Assembly: GCF_029278605.1 (NCBI RefSeq)
Contig: NZ_CP119574.1
Location: 124,001-188,000 of the forward strand
Length of the DNA: 64,000 nucleotides
Reading direction: 5' to 3'
Origin: Cupriavidus sp. WKF15
GTDB lineage: Bacteria; Pseudomonadota; Gammaproteobacteria; Burkholderiales; Burkholderiaceae
Below are positions 27,604-35,225 of this stretch, one piece after another (positions within the stretch are counted from its first letter, which is position 1; each line of letters begins with the position of its first letter). Both the position numbers and the translations under genes were made by a program. Under the pieces are notes generated by a model. The model did not search any database. It saw nothing but the letters and a program-made list of their open reading frames with translations, and was not told the origin of the DNA.

Positions 27604-27939
27604 CTAGGCTTCCGGCCATGCATGCTGGTCCCTGGCCGCACCCTCGCTGATCTTGGCCGCATGAACCGCTGCCTGTTCGAGCCAAGACGCATGCGCCTTG
27701 GGAACGACCAGCATCGTCAAACCCAGTCCGTCCATCACACGCAGGGCGTGCTCGAGATTGACTCCCTTGCCGTTCTCTAGTTTGGACAGCATGCCGATGG
27801 AGACACGGCAATGCCTTGCTGCCTGGTCAATGGGCATCCGTTCCGCGGCGCGGGTTGCTCGAATGCGGTCGCCCAGTTGGTGAATGGTGCGAATTGTCGC
27901 GCGCGAAGGCGGCGTCGGATCAGGTAGTGGTCGCGGCAT
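27604..27939 (-). CDS. orphan HipB-like Xre regulator, copy B
   Basis: This 111-residue protein starts MPRPLPDPTPPSRATIRTIHQLGDRIRATR and contains the HTH MPIDQAARHCRVSIGMLSKLENGKGVNLEHALRVMDGLG, followed by LTMLVVPKAHASWLEQAA. It is the only apparently intact copy of three. No hipA lies next to it, so it could be a solitary antitoxin or regulator that cross-talks with the two hipBA modules. A palindrome lies about 55 bases upstream. Confidence 0.8.
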   Translation of the reverse strand: MPRPLPDPTPPSRATIRTIHQLGDRIRATRAAERMPIDQAARHCRVSIGMLSKLENGKGVNLEHALRVMDGLGLTMLVVPKAHASWLEQAAVHAAKISEGAARDQHAWPEA

Positions 27940-27991
27940 AGAGGCCCGTCCGTGAAGAAGGCAAGCCAGAGAGCAAGCTGCTGGCCAGGTG

Positions 27992-28009
27992 ATTTCATGA
28001 TCGTGAAAT
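27992..28009. promoter_or_regulatory. operator candidate of orphan hipB copy B
   Basis: ATTTCATGATCGTGAAAT is a near-perfect palindrome with the same TTTCA...ATCGTGAAA core as the site at 21642-21659, in the same relation to the gene. Two homologous genes keeping the same palindrome supports a regulatory role. Confidence 0.6.
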
Positions 28010-29014
28010 TATAATCCGAAACGGGATTGGCTGCCTTCTCGGCTAGGGTAACTGCCTCATGCCGGCCCTCGGTATTAAGAGCTTTGGGGTATCGGCAATG
28101 AGCGTTTTCGCCCGCCGAGGTCCGAGATGAAAGTCCATCTTTCGAGAGGAGACGGAGACCATCACCAATTGGGGCGAATCGGGATGGCCCGCTCCCAAAG
28201 CCATGCGCCCGGAACGCACGTGGCGCGCGTTGGCGTAGGACGGACAATGCGGCAACCTCTGCTCGACACTACCTGAGTGCCGCGCATCCTTGACGTTCCT
28301 CGTGCGTGGGCAATCTGGAAGCATCATCGTGAATACCGCTTCCCATGCTTACCGCCCCCTCGCGACTGTCCCTGTTCTCAACCCCGTCGCACGCCCTCAC
28401 CCATGCACCGGCCTTGTTGTTGCTCACCTGTTCCCGCACGAAGTTGGATCCGCCGGCTTGTGCAATTGACCTCTGCCGGCGTTCGGCGAGAGGATCGGCC
28501 AAAATCTAAACGGCACACCGCTCTATCGGCGGCATGACTGGATCGCAGTTGACGGTCAAAGTCGCTCATGCCGGCTCCTCGGTGAAAGGATGGAACGCTG
28601 ACCCCGCGCGGGCAGATTCTCGCGCGCCCACGTACGAACTCTTCGACTTCGACGCATGGGCCAACGCCACGAGTTTGTCTGGCGTGGTTGACCCGGTCTG
28701 GCACAGCTCAACCGCCTCCCGACGCGCAGGCCTGAAGGCACGGGCGAAGGTCGGCAATCTCCAGTTCCCGCAGGCGCTACTGCGCCTGGGAATGCCTGCT
28801 CGCGTGCTGCTTCACGCAGGAGCACCGCTTGGAGCGGATCACGGGCATGCTGGATGACGCCTATCCCCGCTATGCCAGAACGCGTGCAAGGCTATCCGCC
28901 CGTCGGAATCGCTACGGCCGGCCGCAGGAGTGACCCCGTCTCCTACAGGCAATATCCGCCTCGACGAGGCGGCAGGGGTGTGGGAAGGGGCAAATTCAGT
29001 ATATAACAGCGGTC
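28010..29014. other. decayed stretch of about 1 kb without intact genes
   Basis: Only broken or featureless frames are seen. On the minus strand around 28570-28690 a segment reading ...KLVALAHASKSKSSYVGARESARAGSAF resembles the plus-strand segment at about 25165-25262, so both may be remnants of one gene. TATATAAC about 15 bases before 29015 may be the -10 of the recombinase-like gene. Confidence 0.45.
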
Positions 29015-29926
29015 ATGGATACCCTCTGGCTCACGAATCCCACCTCGGCCTACCGGGACTGGCAGGCACGCGAGGCCGCCGGCGCGGATCGCCGCCCGTT
29101 CGCGGCTCGTTCGATCGTCCAGCACCAGGCCATGTTCGAGCACTTCCGCCGACATCTGATGGCCAGAGAAACGTCTGTCGTCACGTTTGGCGCCGACGAT
29201 ATCGAGGCGTTCTGGCTAAGCGCGGAAGCCCGCACCTATTCCCAAGCCACGCGCATGCGGTACGTCAAGTTGCTGGACCGGCTATGCCGGCACCTGGTCT
29301 TCGCCGGCATTCGGCAGGACAACCCGGCCGCCCCTTTTCTCGCCGTCGAGCGATGGCCGGACACTGAACCCACGCCGCAGTATCTTGACGCCGACGCCGA
29401 TGCACGGCTGCAGGCGTATCTACAATCCCCTGCCAACGATCTGGCACAACTGCGCAGCCGCGCCATCGTCGCCACGCTTCTGGCTACCGGCATCACCGCC
29501 GCCGAAGCCCGCGCCGCGCGCATCCTGGACCTGGTCCCGGACGCCCGCCCTCCTTACCTCTTCGTGCCGGCACACGGGCCGCGAGACGCCCGCACGGTGC
29601 ACCTGCCCGACTTTGCCTTGCCCGTACTGCGTGCGTGGCTGACGCGACGCAAGACGCTGCCGATCGAGGGCGATCGACTATTCACGCTCACCCCGGACGG
29701 GCGCCCGGTCACAGACATGAGCTTCGGCCGCATCGTGTCAGCGGTGCTCGAAGCGATTGGCGGGGCGGACGCGGAGATGAGCCCGCGCACGCTGCGCAAT
29801 ACCTTCGGCCGGCGGCAACTACTGGCCGGACGCTCGCGCGAGGAAGTCAGCCAGATGCTGGGCCTGTCCAGCCACCGCACGTGCGACCGCATCGCCGCCA
29901 CGATCCCTGTCGACAGACCGTTGTAA
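29015..29926 (+). CDS. tyrosine-recombinase-fold protein lacking catalytic residues
   Basis: The 303-residue protein has an N-terminal SAM-like core-binding domain (RSIVQHQAMFEHFRRHLMARETSVVTFGADDIEAFW) and a C-terminal catalytic-fold domain. The usual active-site Arg motif (TGLRxxE) reads TGITAAEA. Box II reads SPRTLRNTFGRRQLL, not HxLRHTF. The segment LGLSSHRTCDRI has no H/W and no Tyr nucleophile. The fold is recognisable, but strand cleavage by the known chemistry is unlikely. A DNA-binding or accessory role is possible. A -10-like TATATAAC close to the ATG suggests a very short leader. Confidence 0.8.
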   Translation: MDTLWLTNPTSAYRDWQAREAAGADRRPFAARSIVQHQAMFEHFRRHLMARETSVVTFGADDIEAFWLSAEARTYSQATRMRYVKLLDRLCRHLVFAGIRQDNPAAPFLAVERWPDTEPTPQYLDADADARLQAYLQSPANDLAQLRSRAIVATLLATGITAAEARAARILDLVPDARPPYLFVPAHGPRDARTVHLPDFALPVLRAWLTRRKTLPIEGDRLFTLTPDGRPVTDMSFGRIVSAVLEAIGGADAEMSPRTLRNTFGRRQLLAGRSREEVSQMLGLSSHRTCDRIAATIPVDRPL

Positions 29927-30053
29927 GCGCGCACCGTTCGAACGCTGCGTGAAATCCCGGCCTTGCACAGCCGCCCCTCTTTGCTATGCTTCGCCGGTGC
30001 GCTGCAAGCCAAATCCGGCTTGCAGGCGCGCATTTCCATCCAGACCTACGACT

Positions 30054-30488
30054 ATGGCCACGAAAGCAAAACCTGTAGCAAAGACTGCAACGAAGACCGC
30101 AGCGAAGAAAGCCGCTCCGGCCAAGAAGGCTGCCGCCCCGGCTAAGAAGGCAGCCACTGCCGCCCCGGTCGCCAAGCCGATCAAGGACACCTTCAACAAG
30201 TCCAGCCTGCTGGCTCACCTGATCGAGCAAACCCAGCTGGAAAAGAAGGCCGTTCAGACGGTGCTCGCCCATCTGGAGAACACCATCGTCAGCGCCATTC
30301 ACAAGAAGGGCGCAGGCGAATTCACGCTGCCGGGCCTGTTCAAGGTGCAGGCCATCCAGGTACCGGCCACGAAGAAGCGCTTCGGCAAAAACCCGTTCAC
30401 CGGTCAGGAACAGTGGTTCGCCGCCAAGCCGGCCAGCGTGAAGGTGAAGGTGCGTCCCCTGAAGAAGCTCAAGGACGCCGCCCTGTAA
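30054..30488 (+). CDS. HU-family protein with Lys/Ala-rich N-terminal tail
   Basis: This 144-residue protein has residues 1-45 made of AKKAAPAKK-type repeats resembling the histone H1 tail. An HU/IHF fold of about 95 residues follows (NKSSLLAHLIEQTQLEKKAVQTVLAHLENTI, GAGEFTLPGLFKVQ, GKNPFTGQE). The arm sequence differs from classical HU (VPATKKRFGKNPFTG). Proteins of this layout bind and compact DNA and are known in Burkholderiales. A strong terminator follows. Confidence 0.92.
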   Translation: MATKAKPVAKTATKTAAKKAAPAKKAAAPAKKAATAAPVAKPIKDTFNKSSLLAHLIEQTQLEKKAVQTVLAHLENTIVSAIHKKGAGEFTLPGLFKVQAIQVPATKKRFGKNPFTGQEQWFAAKPASVKVKVRPLKKLKDAAL

Positions 30489-30516
30489 TCGATTCGCGAC
30501 CGACAGCTGCAAAAGG

Positions 30517-30552
30517 AAAGGCCCCGAAATCTCGCGATTCCGGGGCCTTTCT
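30517..30552 (+). terminator. intrinsic terminator of the HU-like gene
   Basis: The 10-bp perfect stem AAAGGCCCCG / CGGGGCCTTT with a T-ending arm starts 29 bases after the stop codon. Confidence 0.88.
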
Positions 30553-30571
30553 GCACGTTGACGACTTGCCT

Positions 30572-30931
30572 GGCGAAGAGATACGGCACGCACCTTGTGT
30601 TTGCAGATCGCTGGTTTCCGTCGAGTAAGCTGATGTCCTGCTGTCGCAATAAGCTCGACAGACTTGCGCTTAGCGAGCGTCGCATCGTGTGCCCGGCCTG
30701 CGGCATTAGTCATGACCGCGATCACAACGCAGCGATCAGCCTTGAACGGCTCGCAACCGAAACTGCGCTACCCGTGGCGAGTGGTTCGGCAACGAATCGC
30801 ACTGCGAGAGGCATGTCGCCAATTGTGGGCGGGAAAGTTACATCCGTCAGAGACGAGGTCGGCCAGCAAGGAGCCTCGGGGCGGGAAGGAAACGGCGCGC
30901 ACATTTGCGCACGTTTTTCGTGGCAGATGAC
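30572..30931 (+). pseudogene. TnpB 3' remnant with right end, related to the TnpB at 47834
   Basis: From 30572 to 30916 the DNA closely follows 48817-49164 (YGTHLVFADRWFPSSKLMSCC... to ...GREGNGAHICA), with a 3-base length difference. Only the zinc ribbon, RuvC-III (HDRDHNAAISL) and the right end remain. One zinc-ligand region is altered (CCRNK versus CCGHK). The homology ends sharply after GCGCACGTTT, which marks the element boundary. No nuclease can be made, but the omega-RNA-coding region is retained. Confidence 0.85.
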
Positions 30932-31558
30932 ATGATGAACCTGCGCACTCGCTTAATGCAGCAGCTGCGGGGCTGGGGGCCCGTTGGACTACTGTACATC
31001 CTGCTGTGTACTTTCACCCCAACGCGACAAACGGTGCTGCCGGAAACATTCCTGGACAGGGCCATTCCGTTCAATCCAGCAGGTGTATGGATATACCTGT
31101 CATTCTTTATTATGGTTCCACTGACCTACCTGGTCGTTGACACCCCTACCCTGCGTTGGCTGACTCGTGCCCTGCAGGCCAGCGGGGTGGTTGCAGGAAC
31201 CATATTTGTGCTGTGGCCCACGACGCTGCACTACCCGACCATAGCCGACAACAGTATCAGTGCGCAGTTCCTGGTCTGGATGCAAAAATGGGACAGTCGT
31301 TGCAACTGCCTGCCCTCTCTGCATGGCGCCCTGACTTTTTTGTGCGCGTGGGCGTTGGCCAAAACGAAGAACTTTTGGGTCACACTTGTTGGTTTTGTGT
31401 GGGGTCTGGCCATCCTTTATACCGTCATCCAGGTTCGACAGCATGTGGCCGTGGACTTGAGCGCCGGCATGCTGCTGGGTCTCCTGTCTGGAATCGGTGC
31501 GCAACTCCTCCAAAAGCGTTCCTTACCTCATGGCTTTCGCGGGTGCTCGCAAACCTGA
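30932..31558 (+). CDS. PAP2-superfamily-like membrane phosphatase/transferase
   Basis: The 208-residue protein has about five or six membrane helices. The motifs CNCLPSLHGALTF (PSxH) and VIQVRQHVAVDLSAGMLLG (RxHxxxD) are catalytic motifs of the PAP2/inositolphosphorylceramide-synthase-like group. It probably acts on lipid phosphates at the inner membrane. The ATG at 30932 is chosen because upstream codons belong to the TnpB right end, whose insertion lies only 15 bases before the start and may have removed the native promoter. Confidence 0.8.
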   Translation: MMNLRTRLMQQLRGWGPVGLLYILLCTFTPTRQTVLPETFLDRAIPFNPAGVWIYLSFFIMVPLTYLVVDTPTLRWLTRALQASGVVAGTIFVLWPTTLHYPTIADNSISAQFLVWMQKWDSRCNCLPSLHGALTFLCAWALAKTKNFWVTLVGFVWGLAILYTVIQVRQHVAVDLSAGMLLGLLSGIGAQLLQKRSLPHGFRGCSQT

Positions 31559-31632
31559 CTAGCGGCCTTGTCTCTTTTCTACCGCATGAGGCCAGTGATA
31601 CCGATCCTCAGCCGGTTTCATGCTCCGGCTGG

Positions 31633-32158
31633 TCAAACCCCTTCATCTTCAGCCATCACGGAAATCTCGCAGAGCACGTAGCGCGCAAACATAGTCTGAA
31701 ACGCCTCCTTCTGCGATCCGGAAAAGAACACCCCCGCTACGTCACCCGCGCTCGCCTTGAGGCCATCCTGCACGGAGAGGCATGCAGCGTTCAGTGCATC
31801 CTCGACAAGCTTCTCGACCAACAATGCGTTGCGTTCGACGCTGGCGGTCAACCACTGGCCCAGCGCCTCTTGCACGCGGTTGGCGGCCTCGAAGAAGGCA
31901 TCTTCTTCCGCGGCGCTGGTGCGCGGGAACAGGCGGTTCCACTCGCCATCGTCCTCGCACAGTCCGCCAAACTCATTGGCATCCACGAAATCGTGTAGCC
32001 CGGCGAAGTCGGTCACCGTCGGCGGAATACGGCCATCGGCGATCTCCTGCTGGGATCTGCCGCTTACCGAGCTCAATCGCCCGAGCGATCGCACCGTCCT
32101 GCTCTCCGGTCAGCTCGATAGGCTGCGGAGTCGCGACCACATCGATGTTACTTTTCAT
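31633..32158 (-). pseudogene. hypothetical protein, probably frameshifted
   Basis: A start at 32158 with a good AGGAG encodes MKSNIDVVATPQPIELTGEQDGAIARAIELGKRQ. The expected continuation QQEIADGRIPPTVTDFAGLHDFVDANEFGGLCEDD lies in another frame, so a one-base shift near 32060 divides the gene. The 3' part is 125 helical residues ending ISVMAEDEGV. The family is unknown to me. It is the last gene of the minus-strand PRTRC-region block and has its own attenuator-like leader. Confidence 0.65.
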
Positions 32159-32174
32159 CAGAAACTCCTCGTTC

Positions 32175-32217
32175 AAAAAGGAAAAATGCCCGCGTCCCTT
32201 TCGGGGCGACGGGCATG
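32175..32217 (-). terminator. terminator-like hairpin in the leader of the 32158 gene
   Basis: Read on the minus strand, GCCCGTCGCCCC-GAAA-GGGACGCGGGC forms a long stem followed by ATTTTTCCTTTTT, and then the ribosome-binding site GAGGAG. It may both end the sbcC-like transcript and attenuate the next gene. Confidence 0.7.
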
Positions 32218-32238
32218 GCTACAAAGGGTTGTTACGAA

Positions 32239-34563
32239 CTACTGGGCAGCCAAGGCCACCACATCAATGACCGCATCGGCTTCGTCGACCAGGTCCGGCG
32301 TGTGCGAAATGAAGAATTCCCGCTCATACCCGCCCTGGCGCAGCACTTCCCGCTTCATTCGCATGAAGGCACGCTTGCGCTCGGGATCCAACGGGCCATC
32401 GGCTTCGTCGGTAAACAGCGTCTGGATGGCCTGCCCGGTGTCCTGCGCCCGGTAAAGCGCAATCCCACGGGTCAGGCATTCGTTGATCCAGATCTTCTGT
32501 CCGCCCGACATCACCGAGAAGTCCTTCGTGGAATCGTTCTCCCCGTCGTTGACGGCGATCTCGAACCCTTCACGCTTCTCGCCATTGGCCAGCGTCGTCT
32601 GCGTCTGAATCGCGATGGTGAATCGCGGTCCGTAGCAAGCGAGCAGCAGGTCGTTGACGATGCGCGTGAGGGCCGGCCCCGCGTCATCGATGGACAACGC
32701 GATGACGCCGTCGTTGCCCAATCCCTTGGCGAGCAGCTTCCACTGCGCGATCTCGTCAGAGAGCCGATCGGCCTTACCCTGAACTGCGGGCAAGCCGGCA
32801 ACCATAGGGGTGACCCGTTCGAGTTCGGTCGACAAGGTGGCCTGCTGGCGAATCAGGACTTCAATCCTCCCATCAAGAGCCACCACCGCTTCCCGGCTCT
32901 GGCGGAGGCGCTGGTCCAGCGCGGCCAGCATGCCGGTCACGTCTTCGGTGGCCAGCCCGGATAGCTCTCGCTGGACGGTCGACAACTGCGAATCGGCTTC
33001 CGCCACTTCCCGCGCGAAAATTGCCGCGGCAGCAGCCTCCTCCTCACCGAGTGCCGTCTGGTCCCGCTCGGCCTGCACCAGGCCCTCCCGGGCGACGTCG
33101 AGCATTGGCTTGCGGGCCGCCAGCGCGGTCAGGCGCTGCAACTCCTGTTGGTCGCGAGCCAATTCCGCCTGCAGGGCAGTCAAGGCCGTGCGCTGGCCGG
33201 GCAGAGCCGCCAGCGCATCGGCCAGCGGCTTCATCGCCAACTGCTTGGCCTGGTAGCTGGCCCGCAAATCCCGCACCGTGATGACCTGTTCGGCCAACTT
33301 GCCTTGGGCTTCGCGCGCCTGCGCCAGCAACGGGCACGTGTTGTGCATCGGATCGGCCCGGCATGGCACCGTGTCGATCACATCGGCCTGGGCCTTCAGC
33401 GAGCCAGCAAATTGCGCCGCCGACTTGCCGCGGGCTTCGAGCCCCTGCAACTTGGTGGAAAGCGCGGCTTGCTGCGTCCGCTGCGATTCCAACTGGCTCA
33501 CCGCCTGCTGCAACGCGCCAAACTCACCCTGCTTCCGGCCAATGGCCATCTGCAAGGCATCGCGCTGCTCGCCTGCCGCGAGGATCACCGGCCCTTCGGC
33601 CAGGGTCAGCTTGCGGCTGGCCACCAACTGCTCTAGCTCCCGGCGCCGCGTTGCGGTACGGGTGGCTGTTGCACGGTGGTCAGATTCCAGTTGCCGCCGG
33701 CGCGCCCCCAGTTCGGTTTCCCGTTGCCTGAGTTCGCGCAGACGCGCTTCGGTCGCCGCACTCGCGCTTTGCCTGGCAGCCTGCGTCGCACGCTCCTGCA
33801 GGAGCTTTGCGCCGTTGGCTGTTTCCGCATCGCGCTCGCGCCGTGCCGCCGTCAATGCCTCGTCGGTCTGGCCGATCTCCCGGCCCAACTGCACCGCCCG
33901 CTCACGCTGGGCGGACAGGCCCACCAACTCGCGCTGCAGGGTGTCCAGACTGCGCCCCAGCACCTTTGCCACTTCGCCGGCCTTCGCCGACAGGTCGCGC
34001 AAGTGCTCGATCCCAAGCAACTCAGCCAGCAGGCGCTTGATCTCGCTAGCCTGGTAGCTGGCGATCGGCCGACGGTTCTGGGCAGAGAACACGCTGGTGA
34101 AAAACGCTTCGGGAGACCCCAACACCGCCTCAATGCAGCGGTTGTAGGTATCTGCCTTGCCATCCGACAGCGTGCCGTCGGGAAGCTGCAGCGGCACCCA
34201 GTCACCTGCGGCGCCTTTCTCGAACAGGTAGTACTCCGCCTTGCGGCTCTTGCCCGGATTCCGGAAAGCGAACGCCGAACGGTACAGCTTGCCGGCGTGC
34301 TCCCACTCCAGATCCTTCTCGCCACGGGTGCCACAGAGGTGATCCCAGTAGGAGAAGCCATCCGCGGTCATTTTCGAGGCGTGGCTCGGCATGATCGGGT
34401 ACGGGTGCAGGTTGTCCATCAGCGTCGTCTTGCCCGCCCCGTTGGGGCCGACCAGCGCGATTAAGCCGGGTGGCAAGTGAATCAGGTCCAACGTCACGCT
34501 GTCACGGCGCATGCCATCGCGCACGCCATGAAAGCCCGAGAGGGTCAGTTTCAGTGGACGCAT
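32239..34563 (-). CDS. SbcC/Rad50-like SMC-type ATPase
   Basis: The 774-residue protein has Walker A GPNGAGKTTLMDNLHP (about 38), Q-loop region SAQNRRPIASYQ, and long coiled-coil arms. A hook-like pair C-x8-C (CRADPMHNTC, about 398-407) replaces the usual CxxC zinc hook. ABC signature FSVMSGGQKIW and Walker B LFTDEADGPLD follow, and the D-loop is in the same segment. It overlaps the next upstream gene by 13 bases and lies in one block with the SbcD-like nuclease at 35226. A DNA-end-processing complex is the likely role. It is shorter than chromosomal SbcC (about 1000 residues). Confidence 0.88.
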   Translation of the reverse strand: MRPLKLTLSGFHGVRDGMRRDSVTLDLIHLPPGLIALVGPNGAGKTTLMDNLHPYPIMPSHASKMTADGFSYWDHLCGTRGEKDLEWEHAGKLYRSAFAFRNPGKSRKAEYYLFEKGAAGDWVPLQLPDGTLSDGKADTYNRCIEAVLGSPEAFFTSVFSAQNRRPIASYQASEIKRLLAELLGIEHLRDLSAKAGEVAKVLGRSLDTLQRELVGLSAQRERAVQLGREIGQTDEALTAARRERDAETANGAKLLQERATQAARQSASAATEARLRELRQRETELGARRRQLESDHRATATRTATRRRELEQLVASRKLTLAEGPVILAAGEQRDALQMAIGRKQGEFGALQQAVSQLESQRTQQAALSTKLQGLEARGKSAAQFAGSLKAQADVIDTVPCRADPMHNTCPLLAQAREAQGKLAEQVITVRDLRASYQAKQLAMKPLADALAALPGQRTALTALQAELARDQQELQRLTALAARKPMLDVAREGLVQAERDQTALGEEEAAAAAIFAREVAEADSQLSTVQRELSGLATEDVTGMLAALDQRLRQSREAVVALDGRIEVLIRQQATLSTELERVTPMVAGLPAVQGKADRLSDEIAQWKLLAKGLGNDGVIALSIDDAGPALTRIVNDLLLACYGPRFTIAIQTQTTLANGEKREGFEIAVNDGENDSTKDFSVMSGGQKIWINECLTRGIALYRAQDTGQAIQTLFTDEADGPLDPERKRAFMRMKREVLRQGGYEREFFISHTPDLVDEADAVIDVVALAAQ

Positions 34564-35069
34564 TCGGACACCTCCGTACCGGTCATGGATGCCAGGTAAT
34601 CCGCCGGCAACTCCATCACGTCGCCGTCGTAGAACGGCATGTCAGGGGCAACTGCTGGGGCGTCCTGTTCGGGCCGCCCGGCCAGTGCACGCTCCAGGGA
34701 ACGCACGGCCGCCGCGAATTGCTGGCGAGCCAGCGCAATCACGTCGGGCCACGCCGTGCAGCCGCACAGCGCCTTCAACTCCAGCGCACTCCACTGGCTG
34801 GCGTAGCCATTGGTGAACGACCAAAGCAGGTTCTGCATTTCGAGCGAGGGGGTGACCTCGTACCAGTGCTGGCCGTCGGCGGCGTGCACCGCAAGGACCA
34901 GCAGATGGTCGCGCTGGGCGATCACCGCGCCGCGCCCTGCCCCGAACGGCTGGAACAAGGTGCTGCGGGTAAAGCCGTGTGCGTCCGCCAGGCGCGCGGC
35001 CAGGTCGGGCGCGGCGATGGTGGTTTCAAAGGTTTGGGCCCAGTCGGCGCCCGCGGGATAGAACATCAT
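34551..35069 (-). CDS. hypothetical protein between the SbcC- and SbcD-like genes
   Basis: The 172-residue protein begins MMFYPAGADWAQTFETTIAAPDLAARLADAHGFTRSTLFQPFGAGRG and has a mixed alpha/beta composition (HWYEVTPSLEMQNLLWSFTNGYASQWS). The ATG at 35069 follows GGAG at a suitable distance, and an ATG directly after it is equally possible. Its 3' end overlaps the SbcC-like start, implying coupled translation. The family is unknown. By position it may be an accessory subunit of the SbcCD-like pair. Confidence 0.7.
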   Translation of the reverse strand: MMFYPAGADWAQTFETTIAAPDLAARLADAHGFTRSTLFQPFGAGRGAVIAQRDHLLVLAVHAADGQHWYEVTPSLEMQNLLWSFTNGYASQWSALELKALCGCTAWPDVIALARQQFAAAVRSLERALAGRPEQDAPAVAPDMPFYDGDVMELPADYLASMTGTEVSECVH

Positions 35070-35098
35070 GATGCACTCCAGATGGGACGGAGTGCTGT

Positions 35099-35123
35099 CC
35101 CGGACGGGAAGCACCCGTCAGGG
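35099..35123 (-). promoter_or_regulatory. leader hairpin before the 35069 gene
   Basis: CCC-GACGGG-N5-CCCGTC-GGG forms a stem about 30 bases before the ATG. It belongs to the recurrent leader-hairpin pattern of this block. Confidence 0.55.
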
Positions 35124-35144
35124 TTCAATGGGATAAAACTACGG

Positions 35145-35167
35145 TCGATGCGTCCGGAAGACGCGGG
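35145..35167 (-). repeat. TCGATGCGTC palindrome, copy 1
   Basis: TCGATGCGTC-CGGAA-GACGCGGG lies about 75 bases upstream of the 35069 gene. It is the first of seven copies of this inverted-repeat element between 35 and 57.6 kb, all oriented the same way relative to the downstream minus-strand gene. Confidence 0.8.
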
Positions 35168-35225
35168 TAAAACCTTGTTTCGACAGCCCCAAAGGGCTCT
35201 CGGAACTTTCGGCCAGGTTCAAGAG

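Noticed and set aside
33278..34464. Two long plus-strand frames (33278-34057 and 33676-34464) over the SbcC-like gene
   Set aside because: Both are antisense to coiled-coil coding sequence and Arg/Ser/Ala-rich. The SbcC motifs on the other strand are unambiguous.
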